Position numbers and translations under genes: made by a program
The notes under the pieces: generated by a model
Seen by the model: the letters and a program-made list of their open reading frames with translations, nothing else
Told to the model about the DNA's origin: nothing
The model's database searches: none
Part shown: positions 8,226 to 16,011 of the stretch, one piece after another
Numbering within the stretch: position 1 is the stretch's first letter
Layout: the number at the start of each line of letters is the position of its first letter
Assembly: GCF_002573715.1 (NCBI RefSeq)
Contig: NZ_PDHM01000022.1
Span: 228,426-292,425 of the forward strand
Direction: 5' to 3'
Length of the DNA: 64,000 nt
Origin: Paenibacillus sp. EZ-K15
Lineage (GTDB): Bacteria; Bacillota; Bacilli; Paenibacillales; Paenibacillaceae

Positions 8226-9227
8226 ATGACAACGATGCCACAAGACAGCAATATGACGGATCTTTTGATTATCGGTGGCGGACCTGCAGGTATGTTTGCT
8301 GCTTTTTACGGCGGAATGCGCCAAGCTTCGGTAAAACTTATCGAGAGCATGCCTCAGCTTGGAGGCCAATTGGCTGCGCTGTATCCTGAGAAATATATTT
8401 ATGACGTAGCAGGCTTTCCGAAAGTAACCGCTCAAGAGCTTGTGAACAATCTGTCTGCCCAAATGGAGCTCTTTAAAACGGACATTCGTCTTGAAGAGAA
8501 AGTACAGGCTGTGGAAAAACTCGAAGAACGTCATTTTGTCGTAAAAACGAATCTGGGTGAACACCACGCCAAAGCTGTCATCATTACAGCCGGTGTTGGA
8601 GCGTTCCAACCCCGTCGACTGGAGATTGAAGGGGCAGAAGCATACGAAAAGTCCAACCTTCATTATTTCGTCAACGATCTTAGCCGCTTTAAAGGTAAGA
8701 AGGTTCTCATCAGCGGCGGCGGCGACTCTGCGGTAGACTGGGCGCTCATGATCGAGCCGATCGCCGAGCAGGTTACACTGGTTCATCGCCGTGACAAATT
8801 CCGTGCCCATGAGCATAGTGTTGAACAACTGATGGCATCGAAGGTGAACATCATTACGCCAACCGAGATCACCGAATTGCATGGTGAAGATACCATTACG
8901 AAGGTTACGCTTTCGCATATTAAGACCAAAGAGACGCAAGAGATTGAAGTGGACGATGTCATTGTCAATTTCGGGTTTGTGTCCTCCCTCGGTCCGATCT
9001 CCGAATGGGGCATCGCCATCGAAAGCAACTCCATTGTGGTGGATTCCCGTATGGAAACAAGTATCCCGGGTATTTTTGCAGCCGGCGACATCACCACCTA
9101 TCCGGGCAAGGTCAAACTGATCGCTGTTGGATTTGGCGAAGCACCTACCGCTGTAAACAATGCCAAGGTTTACTTCGATCCTGAGGCCAGATTGGCTCCG
9201 GGCCACAGCAGTAATATGAAATTGTAA
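8226..9227 (+). CDS. yumC: Ferredoxin/flavodoxin--NADP+ reductase, thioredoxin-reductase type (YumC)
   Basis: A 333-residue homodimeric flavoprotein that transfers electrons between NADPH and ferredoxin or flavodoxin. The FAD motif GGGPAGMFA is near residue 17 and the NADP motif SGGGDSAVDWA near 164-174. The CxxC redox pair of true thioredoxin reductases is absent between the domains, which separates YumC-type FNRs from TrxB. The C-terminal FAD segment is AAGDITTYPGK. ATG at 8226 follows GGAGGTGCTTACCGC. Monocistronic, closed by the hairpin at 9273-9329. Confidence 0.93.
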   Translation: MTTMPQDSNMTDLLIIGGGPAGMFAAFYGGMRQASVKLIESMPQLGGQLAALYPEKYIYDVAGFPKVTAQELVNNLSAQMELFKTDIRLEEKVQAVEKLEERHFVVKTNLGEHHAKAVIITAGVGAFQPRRLEIEGAEAYEKSNLHYFVNDLSRFKGKKVLISGGGDSAVDWALMIEPIAEQVTLVHRRDKFRAHEHSVEQLMASKVNIITPTEITELHGEDTITKVTLSHIKTKETQEIEVDDVIVNFGFVSSLGPISEWGIAIESNSIVVDSRMETSIPGIFAAGDITTYPGKVKLIAVGFGEAPTAVNNAKVYFDPEARLAPGHSSNMKL

Positions 9228-9272
9228 GGGCTGTTCGGATTTTAACTTCATATACATCTATATCCATAGAAA

Positions 9273-9329
9273 AAAAGGTATCTTCATTCCGAGGGGGTAT
9301 GCACCGCCCCGGAATCGAAGATACCTTTT
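9273..9329. terminator. Bidirectional terminator between yumC and sda
   Basis: AAAAGGTATCTTC...ATTCCG pairs with CGGAAT...GAAGATACCTTTT, with one unpaired base; A/T tracts on both sides serve yumC (+) and sda (-). Confidence 0.85.
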
Positions 9330-9424
9330 CTATTCTTCAAACCATATGTAGAACTTGGTTGAAAGCTCCCACATTATATACGTATCATGTCGTAAGTTAT
9401 CTATTCTATATACGAAAAATCTGA

Positions 9425-9562
9425 TTAATGCAGGATGCTGCCGGAATCGGTGTCCAAGTTCCGTTTATGAATTTCGGCTAGCAGTAGAGTGATGAACTCT
9501 CGCTCCAACTTCAACTCAATAGCCATATGATAGGAATCGAGAAGCATCTCATCCGTCAACAT
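9425..9562 (-). CDS. sda: Sporulation inhibitor Sda
   Basis: A 45-residue protein that reads MLTDEMLLDSYHMAIELKLE at its start and resembles Bacillus Sda in length, helical-hairpin pattern and the key stretch (L-x-D-E-x-L-x-x-S-Y, then L-x-R-x-F-I-x-L). Sda binds the dimerisation domain of sporulation kinases such as KinA and blocks Spo0F phosphorylation when DNA replication is impaired. The ATG at 9562 is preceded by GAGGGGTGG. The gene is shorter than a usual ORF cut-off. The promoter at 9604-9632 and the DnaA boxes upstream match the known DnaA-dependent control of sda in Bacillus. Confidence 0.88.
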   Translation of the reverse strand: MLTDEMLLDSYHMAIELKLEREFITLLLAEIHKRNLDTDSGSILH

Positions 9563-9603
9563 AGCCACCCCTCTCACACCCCTTCCTCAAATTTCCTGAA
9601 TCT

Positions 9604-9632
9604 ATCATATCAGACATGCCAAAACGGAACAA
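9604..9632 (-). promoter_or_regulatory. Promoter of sda
   Basis: On the minus strand: TTGTTC (9627-9632), a 17-nt spacer and TATGAT (9604-9609) with an extended TG motif. The nearest DnaA box (9641-9649) lies eight bases upstream of the -35 hexamer. Confidence 0.65.
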
Positions 9633-9640
9633 CTGTTCGC

Positions 9641-9740
9641 TTATCCACAACCTCTTGTGGAAATCCTGTGTATAATTTGTTGGTAAGTGTAAAAAACAGG
9701 GTCATATCAAAGTGGATTATGGGGATAAATGTTATACACA
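9641..9740. promoter_or_regulatory. DnaA-box cluster upstream of sda
   Basis: Three exact matches to TTWTNCACA lie within 100 bp: TTATCCACA at 9641-9649 (+), TTATACACA at 9667-9675 (-) and TTATACACA at 9732-9740 (+). A one-mismatch box (TTATCCCCA) is at 9720-9728 (-). The area is strongly AT-rich up to 9866. DnaA activation of sda is established in Bacillus subtilis; here the arrangement indicates the same control. Confidence 0.75.
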
Positions 9741-9866
9741 GGATATGGGGAAAATCTACTATAAAAAAAATTGATCAATTATAATATCGGTAGATTATGG
9801 TTATTTTTTTATTACCCTATTAAAAAATCATATAAACGGCTATATTTGAGAATATTAATCAAAAAT

Positions 9867-10529
9867 TCAGCTTGGTCTTGTATTAACCTCCAAAATCCAA
9901 ATCTTGCCCTCGTTGTCTAATCCATAATCAAATCCCAGTTCGCCGATCCCTGGAAAACGGGATTCCAGTATTCCTATGCACTGTCTGGTTACTTGGCGCA
10001 TTTCATTGCGCTTTTCCCTCGCATTAATATGGGGCAGTGACAGCCGGAGTGCGTGACCACAACGAAGTAGCGTTCCCCCTTTACAAATATTCGTCACAAA
10101 AAGCCCTGGGCTCGCGAGCCGCCCAAGCATGGCCCGGAATTCCCATCTCCCTCGATCCTTGACTACCTTTACCCGGTAATCCAGCGGACGTCCCTGTATT
10201 TTAGCCAAATGAATACCCTGCTGTATCAAGTAACGCCGTCTCAGTCTCATTCTGCTCAGTACATATAACAGGGAATTCAATGTATCTACATGAACAGTAC
10301 GCCTCTTATGGGTTACCAAGTATCCCGTTCCGTCTTTCTGTATTCGGATGACTCCGTTACCACCGGTTCCTACAATCGGCTTGATCACGACCATTTCGTG
10401 TTCGGCCAGCATTGAGACCAGGGTATCCCCTCCATACGACTGAGTAGCCGGAATGTAGGGAGCAACCTGCGGATCGGTCAGCAGCGCTTCCGTTTTCAGC
10501 CACTTGCTGGCCAGTTGTCTTCCCGCCAT
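9867..10529 (-). CDS. YheC/YheD family ATP-grasp protein
   Basis: A 220-residue ATP-grasp protein of the YheC/YheD group, which in Bacillus includes spore-coat-associated proteins. The nucleotide-binding loop VVIKPIVGTGGNGVIRI is near residues 46-62, and the C-terminal metal and ATP site GELGFDYG...WILEVNTRPS closes the protein. The family is often 250-450 residues, so this is a short member that stops immediately after the EVN motif. The substrate is unknown. Start codon ATG at 10529 with an AAAGGAGG-type site. Divergent from the small membrane gene at 10750. Confidence 0.8.
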   Translation of the reverse strand: MAGRQLASKWLKTEALLTDPQVAPYIPATQSYGGDTLVSMLAEHEMVVIKPIVGTGGNGVIRIQKDGTGYLVTHKRRTVHVDTLNSLLYVLSRMRLRRRYLIQQGIHLAKIQGRPLDYRVKVVKDRGRWEFRAMLGRLASPGLFVTNICKGGTLLRCGHALRLSLPHINAREKRNEMRQVTRQCIGILESRFPGIGELGFDYGLDNEGKIWILEVNTRPS

Positions 10530-10749
10530 GCTGCTTTCGCCTCCTTTTATTCATGACATACGTTATCCTATTCCCCTATCCGCACTTTGTCTTGGATGAT
10601 TGTCCGTGATGGTATGCCTAATAATTGGGGTTCTTGCGCCTCAAGGCAGCCTCCCTTTGCAAATGGTGTGATCTATCGTATAGTAAGAACAGAGCTTTGT
10701 CCGTAATAAATCCATCACCTTGGAGAACGATAAAGGAGGCTTTTTCACC

Positions 10750-10959
10750 TTGGCAGCATTGTTTGAAGTTTTATACTGGATCGCCATTGTCGGCATGTCG
10801 ATTGCCCTTGCAGCCGTAACCGTTCTTATCTTTGCCATGGGCTTCAAGTTCATCAAAGACAAGCGCCGAGGACTCGGAGCGGGCTGCATCGTATTTTCGC
10901 TTGTGGCCGCCGGCATGATCGTGCTGATGCTGAACGATACCTTCTTCTTCCCGGTCTGA
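10750..10959 (+). CDS. Hypothetical small membrane protein (two helices)
   Basis: I do not recognise the family. TTG at 10750 is chosen because AAAGGAGG lies 10 nt upstream; another in-frame TTG at 10720 lies before that site. The 69 residues hold two membrane helices (about 5-32 and 43-62) separated by the basic loop KFIKDKRRG, so the loop is probably cytoplasmic. An 18-bp perfect terminator stem follows, which supports a transcribed unit. Confidence 0.6.
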   Translation: MAALFEVLYWIAIVGMSIALAAVTVLIFAMGFKFIKDKRRGLGAGCIVFSLVAAGMIVLMLNDTFFFPV

Positions 10960-10966
10960 ATAGGAA

Positions 10967-11020
10967 GAACCCAAAAAAGCAGCCCTCCCTTTTCGCGGAG
11001 TTGGCTGCTTTTTTGGGTTC
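10967..11020 (+). terminator. Strong terminator
   Basis: An 18-bp perfect stem (GAACCCAAAAAAGCAGCC and its complement) with an 18-nt loop, immediately after the small membrane gene; it includes a T6 run. Confidence 0.85.
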
Positions 11021-11053
11021 ATTTGGCTATGCGGATGTTCCCGATAACGCAAA

Positions 11054-11090
11054 AAAGACCTCTGCGACAAGATTGTCGGGAGAGGTCTTT
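11054..11090 (-). terminator. Terminator downstream of yutM
   Basis: AAAGACCTCT pairs with AGAGGTCTTT over a 17-nt loop; the A tract at 11051-11056 gives a T run on the minus strand. Confidence 0.75.
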
Positions 11091-11138
11091 AACTGTTGGA
11101 CACAGGCTTTAACCCTCGAGAGAGTCCTTATTACCTTA

Positions 11139-11498
11139 TTAGCAAGGCTCCTCGTTCGGTTTGCCCGCATCCGTTGCTGTACGGAATGACGAACCACAGC
11201 CGCACGTTACGGTGGCGTTCGGATTGTGGATGGTGAAGCCGCCAGTCATGCCGGATTCCTCGAAGTCGATTTCAAGACCGTTCAGGTATTTCAGATCGTC
11301 CTTCTCAACAACGACCTTCATATCCTGCAGATCCATATATACGTCAGCTTCCGTTTCATTATCGTCAAAGCCCATTGCATATGAAAAACCACTGCAACCG
11401 CCGGCAGTGACACCCAGTCGAAGGAACATATTGGGCGTTTCCTGTTCAGCAAGCATTTCTTTCAAACGTTCTGCAGCTGAGTCGCTGATTGTAATCAT
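11139..11498 (-). CDS. A-type Fe-S carrier (HesB/IscA/ErpA family, YutM-like)
   Basis: A 119-residue scaffold or carrier that delivers Fe-S clusters to apo-enzymes. The three conserved cysteines are present: Cys35 (AGGCSGF) and the C-terminal pair CGCG at about residues 99-101. ATG at 11498 follows AAAAGGAGGGTGACCT. In Bacillus the yutM gene lies in the same yut neighbourhood. The C-terminal tail (after residue 105) is extended with NEEPC, adding an extra terminal cysteine that I do not expect in most members. Confidence 0.9.
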   Translation of the reverse strand: MITISDSAAERLKEMLAEQETPNMFLRLGVTAGGCSGFSYAMGFDDNETEADVYMDLQDMKVVVEKDDLKYLNGLEIDFEESGMTGGFTIHNPNATVTCGCGSSFRTATDAGKPNEEPC

Positions 11499-11889
11499 AG
11501 GTCACCCTCCTTTTCGTTCACTCCTTAAGTATACTCCTCTTCGCGAATTCGCTCAAGGTTGTTATGATGGCTTTTGATATGTAATGAATAACCTATTTTC
11601 AATTCCTCTATTTGTATTGCTACCCCGCGGGGTCAGGTTTATAATAGGGAAGGAACATGGGCGGCAACTGTTGGATAATTGTCACATCCCTCAGCTAAAA
11701 AGCGGCAAAGGTTATGGCTGGTCCACAGTTGTATATTTTTTCACAAACTTATTTAATTATTCAGCCCATTATTGATGTTTGTTGTTATACCACTATGAAC
11801 GGACCGTTCCCTTAGGGGAGTGATTCACTTTATGATCGCTTTTCTGCAGAATCTTCTAAGCAGATCAAGTGTGAACAGGAGGATTGAAC
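11499..11889. other. Intergenic region upstream of mqnE
   Basis: 391 nt without a convincing gene. It contains the promoter-like pair at 11617-11645, a long presumed leader of about 240 nt, and the hairpin-forming palindrome GAACGG-A-CCGTTC at 11797-11809. A 63-residue frame at 11584 lacks a ribosome site and codon bias. Confidence 0.5.
11617..11645 (+). promoter_or_regulatory. Promoter-like pair upstream of mqnE
   Basis: TTGCTA (11617-11622), 17-nt spacer, TATAAT (11640-11645). If used, the mqnE transcript would have a leader of about 240 nt. Confidence 0.45.
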
Positions 11890-12996
11890 ATGTCCACAAT
11901 TGTGACACCATTTACCGATCAGAGAATGGCCGAGATCGTTGCGAAAGTCCAAAGCGGCGAACGCCTGAATCTTGAAGACGGTGTGTATTTGTACCAAACC
12001 GATGACCTGCTGACCCTCGGGCAGCTGGCTAATGAAGCAAATTTGCGCAAGAACGGGAAAAAAGTTTACTTCATTGAGAACATGAGTCTCTATTTCACGA
12101 ATGTATGCGAATCCTACTGCGCTTTTTGCAATTTCCGGAAAGATCAAGGCGAGGAAGGCTCCTATACCCTTTCCGGCGCTGAGATGATTGAGTATGTCGA
12201 GCAGCATATTCATCCCGGCATTCGTGAATTTCACATCGTTGGCGGACATAATAACCATGTGCCGTTCCAGTACTATGTAGATTCCCTGAAGGCATTGAAC
12301 GAGCGTTTCCCGGAAGTAACGCTAAAAGCCTATACGGCAGCAGAGATTGAATTCTTCACGCGCATTAGCGGACTTAGCACAAAGGAAGTGCTCCAGGAAC
12401 TGCAGAAAGCAGGTCTTCAATCCTTAACAGGCGGCGGCGCCGAGATTCTGTCTGACCAATATCGTCAAAAGATGAAAGTGGACAAAGCGAACGTGGATCA
12501 ATACCTCGACGTTCACCGTACCGCGCATAAGCTTGGCATGAAGACACACACCACCATGCTGTACGGATCGATCGAGAGCCACGAGGACCGGATCCGCCAT
12601 ATGCTGCAAATTCGGGATCTTCAAGATGAAACGAACGGATTCATGGTATTCATTCCCCTATCCATGCAGCCGAAGAATAAGAATGCAGGCATCATGCGCC
12701 GCAATTCGGCCTACGAAGATTTGAAAACCATTGCCATCAGCCGTTTGATGCTCGATAATATCGATCACATCAAAGCGTACTTCATTAATATCGGGGCGCA
12801 ATTAACTCAAGTTGCTCTCAGCTTCGGCGCTTCCGACGTCCATGGTACGATCCTCAAGGAACGTATCAGCCATGCTGCAGGAGCCCTAACACCGGAAGGA
12901 CTGACACGCAAGGAGCTCGTCTGGCTCATCCAAGGCGCAGGCCGGATTCCGGTTGAACGCGATACCTTCTACAACGAGATCAAGGTTTACGAATAA
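11890..12996 (+). CDS. mqnE: Aminofutalosine synthase (radical SAM)
   Basis: Radical SAM enzyme of the futalosine route to menaquinone; it joins S-adenosylmethionine with 3-[(1-carboxyvinyl)oxy]benzoate to form 6-amino-6-deoxyfutalosine. The 4Fe-4S site is Cys73, Cys77 and Cys80 (CESYCAFC). Downstream family features include HIVGGHNN and GGGAEIL. ATG at 11890 has AGGAGG seven nt upstream; the in-frame TTG at 11884 is too close to that site. The other futalosine genes are not in this window. It could also be the paralog MqnC, but the sequence around the cysteines favours MqnE. It ends with a hairpin at 13084. Confidence 0.85.
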   Translation: MSTIVTPFTDQRMAEIVAKVQSGERLNLEDGVYLYQTDDLLTLGQLANEANLRKNGKKVYFIENMSLYFTNVCESYCAFCNFRKDQGEEGSYTLSGAEMIEYVEQHIHPGIREFHIVGGHNNHVPFQYYVDSLKALNERFPEVTLKAYTAAEIEFFTRISGLSTKEVLQELQKAGLQSLTGGGAEILSDQYRQKMKVDKANVDQYLDVHRTAHKLGMKTHTTMLYGSIESHEDRIRHMLQIRDLQDETNGFMVFIPLSMQPKNKNAGIMRRNSAYEDLKTIAISRLMLDNIDHIKAYFINIGAQLTQVALSFGASDVHGTILKERISHAAGALTPEGLTRKELVWLIQGAGRIPVERDTFYNEIKVYE

Positions 12997-13083
12997 ATCT
13001 TACCAGCATGGATTTAAGCAAACGAGAGACGTTCCAAAAAACGGAAAACAGGTTAAAGAGATAATATAGCGTGGGTAACCTAA

Positions 13084-13104
13084 GCCGCTTCTAGCGGCGT
13101 TTTT
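13084..13104 (+). terminator. Terminator after mqnE
   Basis: GCCGC-TTCTA-GCGGC followed by GTTTTT. Short stem but typical layout. Confidence 0.6.
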
Positions 13105-13153
13105 CTTGCGAATCGGCGCTCACCTTCTTATCTCTTGAGAAAGGAAGAAATTT

Positions 13154-14212
13154 ATGAAAAAGCTCGTCATTCTCGGCGGAGGCTATGGTGGTCTTGCCCT
13201 AATTCAAGAATTATTCAGCGGCTATCTTCCTCCGGACGTGGAGGTCGTGCTCATCGACCGCATGCCATACCAAGGACTCAAAACCGAATATTACGCGCTG
13301 GCAGCAGGCACCGTGGCCGATACCGCCGTTCGTGTTAAATTCCCGGTGTATGACCGCCTCCAAATTGTATATGGTGAAGTCACATCCATTGATCTAGAGA
13401 AGAGGCTTGTTAACCTGACGAACAACGATCCCGTGGAATACGATCAACTCGCCATTGCTCTGGGATGTACGGACCGTTATCATGGAGTACCGGGCGCTGA
13501 AGAATTCACGTTCAGCCTGCAATCTTTCTCTGCATCCCGGGAAACCTATTTGCACCTGAACAACCTCAGACCTTATGGTCATGTTCATATCATTGGCGGA
13601 GGCTTAAGCGGCATCGAGCTCGCTGCCGATCTTCGTGAAAGCCGGCCTGACCTTAATATCGCCATCTTGGACCGAGGACAACGGGTACTTTCTTCTTTTC
13701 CTAACCGTTTGTCTGCTTATATTCACCGCTGGTTTGAGGAACACCATGTGGATATCCACAGCGGCGTTTCCGTATCCCGAGTTGAGAAGGACGCCGTGTA
13801 CAATCTGGATGTGCCTATCGCAACCGACCTAGCTGTATGGACGGCGGGTATTCAGCCCGTAAAGGTCGTACAGGATCTGGATCTGCCAAAAGACCGCAGC
13901 GGACGCATTCTGCTGAACGAGTGGTATCAGGTTCCGTCCCATCCGGAAGTGTACGTGATCGGCGACTGCGCCAGCCTCCCGTTTGTCCCAAGCGCCCAAG
14001 CGGCTGGGGCTCAAGCCGAGCAAGTGGGACATGTCATGAAGGCATTATGGCGGGATGATACGCCAAAGGTATCTCCGCTGAAGCTCAAGGGAACCCTCGG
14101 CTCCCTTGGCAAACATGCAGGCTTTGGACTCATGGGCAGCACTTCGGTGCTGGGCCGGGTACCAAGGATATTGAAGAGCGGCGTTCTCTGGAAATCCAAG
14201 CGTCACTACTAG
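13154..14212 (+). CDS. yutJ: NADH dehydrogenase-like flavoprotein (YutJ-type)
   Basis: A 352-residue FAD/NAD(P)-binding oxidoreductase of the NDH-2 superfamily. The FAD motif GGGYGG is near residues 8-13, the second dinucleotide motif IIGGGLSGIELAAD near 145-158, and the FAD-contact segment YVIGDCASLPF near residue 270. It is shorter than the true NDH-2 at 6554 and ends without a clear amphipathic anchor. In Bacillus yutJ lies beside yuzB and yutI, as here. The physiological acceptor is unknown, so quinone reduction is not assured. Confidence 0.8.
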   Translation: MKKLVILGGGYGGLALIQELFSGYLPPDVEVVLIDRMPYQGLKTEYYALAAGTVADTAVRVKFPVYDRLQIVYGEVTSIDLEKRLVNLTNNDPVEYDQLAIALGCTDRYHGVPGAEEFTFSLQSFSASRETYLHLNNLRPYGHVHIIGGGLSGIELAADLRESRPDLNIAILDRGQRVLSSFPNRLSAYIHRWFEEHHVDIHSGVSVSRVEKDAVYNLDVPIATDLAVWTAGIQPVKVVQDLDLPKDRSGRILLNEWYQVPSHPEVYVIGDCASLPFVPSAQAAGAQAEQVGHVMKALWRDDTPKVSPLKLKGTLGSLGKHAGFGLMGSTSVLGRVPRILKSGVLWKSKRHY

Positions 14213-14270
14213 CACTGAGCAGGCTGCAGTCGCTTTTTAGAGCCTTACGGAATATGCCAGGGATCGGGCG

Positions 14271-14519
14271 TCAGCTTTCCTCTTCGCAGTCCTGAAAGCT
14301 TTCCAGTTTGGCTTTGACAACGTCAAGCAGCTCTTCAGCCGTGGGGGCCTCGACCCATTCGCCATCCACATAAGCGAAGGGCATCAGGTAGCACTGGCCG
14401 CAGCTGGTCAGGCAGCCATATTCGATGACTTGACAATCGTACTTGGCTTCAAGCGTCTGTAGAACTTTATCCGTGCCGAAATAGGAATTGCTTGTGCAAA
14501 ACTCAATGATTATGGACAT
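14271..14519 (-). CDS. yuzB: YuzB/DUF1450 family protein
   Basis: An 82-residue cytosolic protein with a thioredoxin-like-ferredoxin pattern: Cys8 near the N-terminus (IEFCTSN) and the triad CLTSCGQC around residues 36-43. These cysteines suggest metal or Fe-S binding or redox activity, but the family is uncharacterised. It sits between yutJ and the divergent NifU-like gene, matching the Bacillus yutJ-yuzB-yutI neighbourhood. The C-terminus is acidic (DCEEES). Confidence 0.8.
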   Translation of the reverse strand: MSIIIEFCTSNSYFGTDKVLQTLEAKYDCQVIEYGCLTSCGQCYLMPFAYVDGEWVEAPTAEELLDVVKAKLESFQDCEEES

Positions 14520-14601
14520 TGTGATTAGACCTGCCTTAAGATTGGCATTTTATTTTGCCGGTTTATGTACTATAATATAGGGAGGAAAGGAGTTGAACAA
14601 G

Positions 14602-14847
14602 ATGAGTGAAAACACGCAAACCACTGTATATGATGAAGTGGCTGAAGTGCTTGATAAACTTCGTCCGTTCCTGCAGCGCGACGGCGGTGACGTGGAACTG
14701 GTTGACGTTGAAGACGGCATCGTTAAGCTGAAATTGATGGGTGCATGCGGTAGCTGCCCTAGCTCCACCATTACTCTGAAGGCAGGGATTGAACGCGCCC
14801 TGGTTGAAGAAGTAGAAGGCATTCAAGAAGTAGTTCAAGTATTCTAA
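14602..14847 (+). CDS. yutI: NifU C-terminal domain Fe-S scaffold (YutI/NfuA type)
   Basis: An 81-residue stand-alone NifU-C domain that carries a 4Fe-4S cluster for transfer to target enzymes. The ligand pair is CGSC (about residues 50-53) within MGACGSCPSST. ATG at 14602 is 9 nt after GGAAAGGAG; the in-frame TTG at 14593 touches that site and is not used. Its client proteins may include LipA and MqnE, both Fe-S enzymes coded in the window, but this is inference. A strong terminator follows. Confidence 0.92.
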   Translation: MSENTQTTVYDEVAEVLDKLRPFLQRDGGDVELVDVEDGIVKLKLMGACGSCPSSTITLKAGIERALVEEVEGIQEVVQVF

Positions 14848-14862
14848 ATCTTCTTTAACTAT

Positions 14863-14904
14863 AAAGAGTCTTGGTTTCCCTCGTGGAACCAAGACTCTTT
14901 TTTT
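14863..14904 (+). terminator. Terminator after yutI
   Basis: A 14-bp perfect stem (AAAGAGTCTTGGTT and complement) followed by a T run. Confidence 0.9.
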
Positions 14905-14966
14905 GAGATAAAAGAATGAATAAGTTTTCAGCGAAGCGTAAGCCATTCTTTAATCGCATTTATATG

Positions 14967-15027
14967 TTTTGGGGTCCCCGCAAAGTATTTGGAATAAGCA
15001 TCGAAGCATAGACTCCACTTTGTGGGG
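14967..15027. repeat. Dispersed palindromic repeat, copy 2
   Basis: Inverted copy of the element at 6177-6237; the 52-nt core is 14976-15027. It differs from copy 1 at 3 core positions and keeps the inverted ends and the adjoining ACCCCAAAA. It lies 10 nt beyond the stop of the SDR gene. Confidence 0.85.
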
Positions 15028-15037
15028 TTATTGTATG

Positions 15038-15811
15038 TTATTCCGGCTTAATCAACGGGCGGATCGGGTCCAGCCCACCGGATATATCCATGATATTGCC
15101 GGTAATGAAATCCGAATTATCCAGGCATAAATATTCGATCACCCTGGCGATGTCCTCCCCGCTTCCCGATCGTCCGCGCGGGGTCAGCCCATCTTGAATG
15201 CCGGATACTTCATCGATGGTCTTCTCTTTATTGGCTCCGCGGATGTCCCCCGGACAGATCATATTCACGGTGATTCCATACGGCGCTTCTTCCACCGCAA
15301 GCGTCTTCGTAAAGGAGACCAGGCCCACTTTAGCAGCCGCATAGGCTGAACGCTGAGGCCACGCGCGGGCTTCTCCCGCATGTCCGAATCCAAAGTGGAT
15401 GATGCGTCCCCACTTTTTCTCCCGCATCGCAGGCAGAACGCGGTGGTCCAGCAGCATGACGCCGGTTAAATTGCCATTCACCATATGAACGATTTCGTCG
15501 CGGCTGTACTCTGAGAACAGACGACGCTCCCGAATGAACGGGCCTGCGTTGTTCACCAGGATATCGACGCTTCCCAACTGCTCCTCCGTCTGATCCACCA
15601 ATGAATACAGCTCACGCTCGCTGGCGATATCGGCTTTAATCGCAATAGACTTCACGCCAAACCCCTCGATTTCACGGGAGAGCGCCTCCGCTTCATCCTT
15701 GCTGTTTACATAATTTATAGCCAAATGACATCCCTGCCGAGCTAACGACAGCGCCGTCATTTTCCCCAAACCTGTCGCACTGCCTGTAATCAGCGCCACT
15801 TTTCCCTTCAA
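15038..15811 (-). CDS. SDR family oxidoreductase
   Basis: Classical short-chain dehydrogenase/reductase of 257 residues. The nucleotide motif TGSATGLG is at residues 9-16, the NNAG motif is near 89-92, and the catalytic Tyr-x-x-x-Lys (YAAAK) near 157-161. The strand that normally ends in the catalytic serine reads IIHFGFGHAG, so the serine appears to be missing. Such a pattern is compatible with FabG-like proteins that act on special substrates, for example the YmfI-type reductase of EF-P modification, but I cannot fix the substrate. ATG at 15811 follows GGAGGGAAAGCCTTGA. No operon partners. Confidence 0.8.
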   Translation of the reverse strand: MKGKVALITGSATGLGKMTALSLARQGCHLAINYVNSKDEAEALSREIEGFGVKSIAIKADIASERELYSLVDQTEEQLGSVDILVNNAGPFIRERRLFSEYSRDEIVHMVNGNLTGVMLLDHRVLPAMREKKWGRIIHFGFGHAGEARAWPQRSAYAAAKVGLVSFTKTLAVEEAPYGITVNMICPGDIRGANKEKTIDEVSGIQDGLTPRGRSGSGEDIARVIEYLCLDNSDFITGNIMDISGGLDPIRPLIKPE

Positions 15812-15903
15812 GGCTTTCCCTCCTCAGATGGATATCCTTCCTTCAGTATAAAAGATTTGATAAGGCCTAACAACTTGCAACCCGGCATAGATGGTCGCCA
15901 CAC

Positions 15904-15955
15904 AAAAAAAGAAAGGGCTTATCCATAAAGACCCACGGTCTTTTGGATAACGCCC
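15904..15955 (-). terminator. Terminator of the metNIQ operon
   Basis: GGGC-TTATCCA-AAAGACC pairs with GGTCTTTTGGATAA-GCCC; the A7 tract at 15904-15910 provides the T run on the minus strand. Confidence 0.85.
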
Positions 15956-16011
15956 TCTCTTCACGGATACGATGAACTAATCTACAGCATCATCGAGCCT
16001 TGGTGCTCGAA

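Noticed and set aside
8202..9257. A 351-codon frame antisense to yumC
   Set aside because: It mirrors the yumC codon pattern, has no ribosome site and no recognisable domain; a side effect of codon bias.
11797..11809. GAACGG-A-CCGTTC palindrome upstream of mqnE
   Set aside because: Too short to call an operator or terminator; no T tract; noted only in the intergenic entry.
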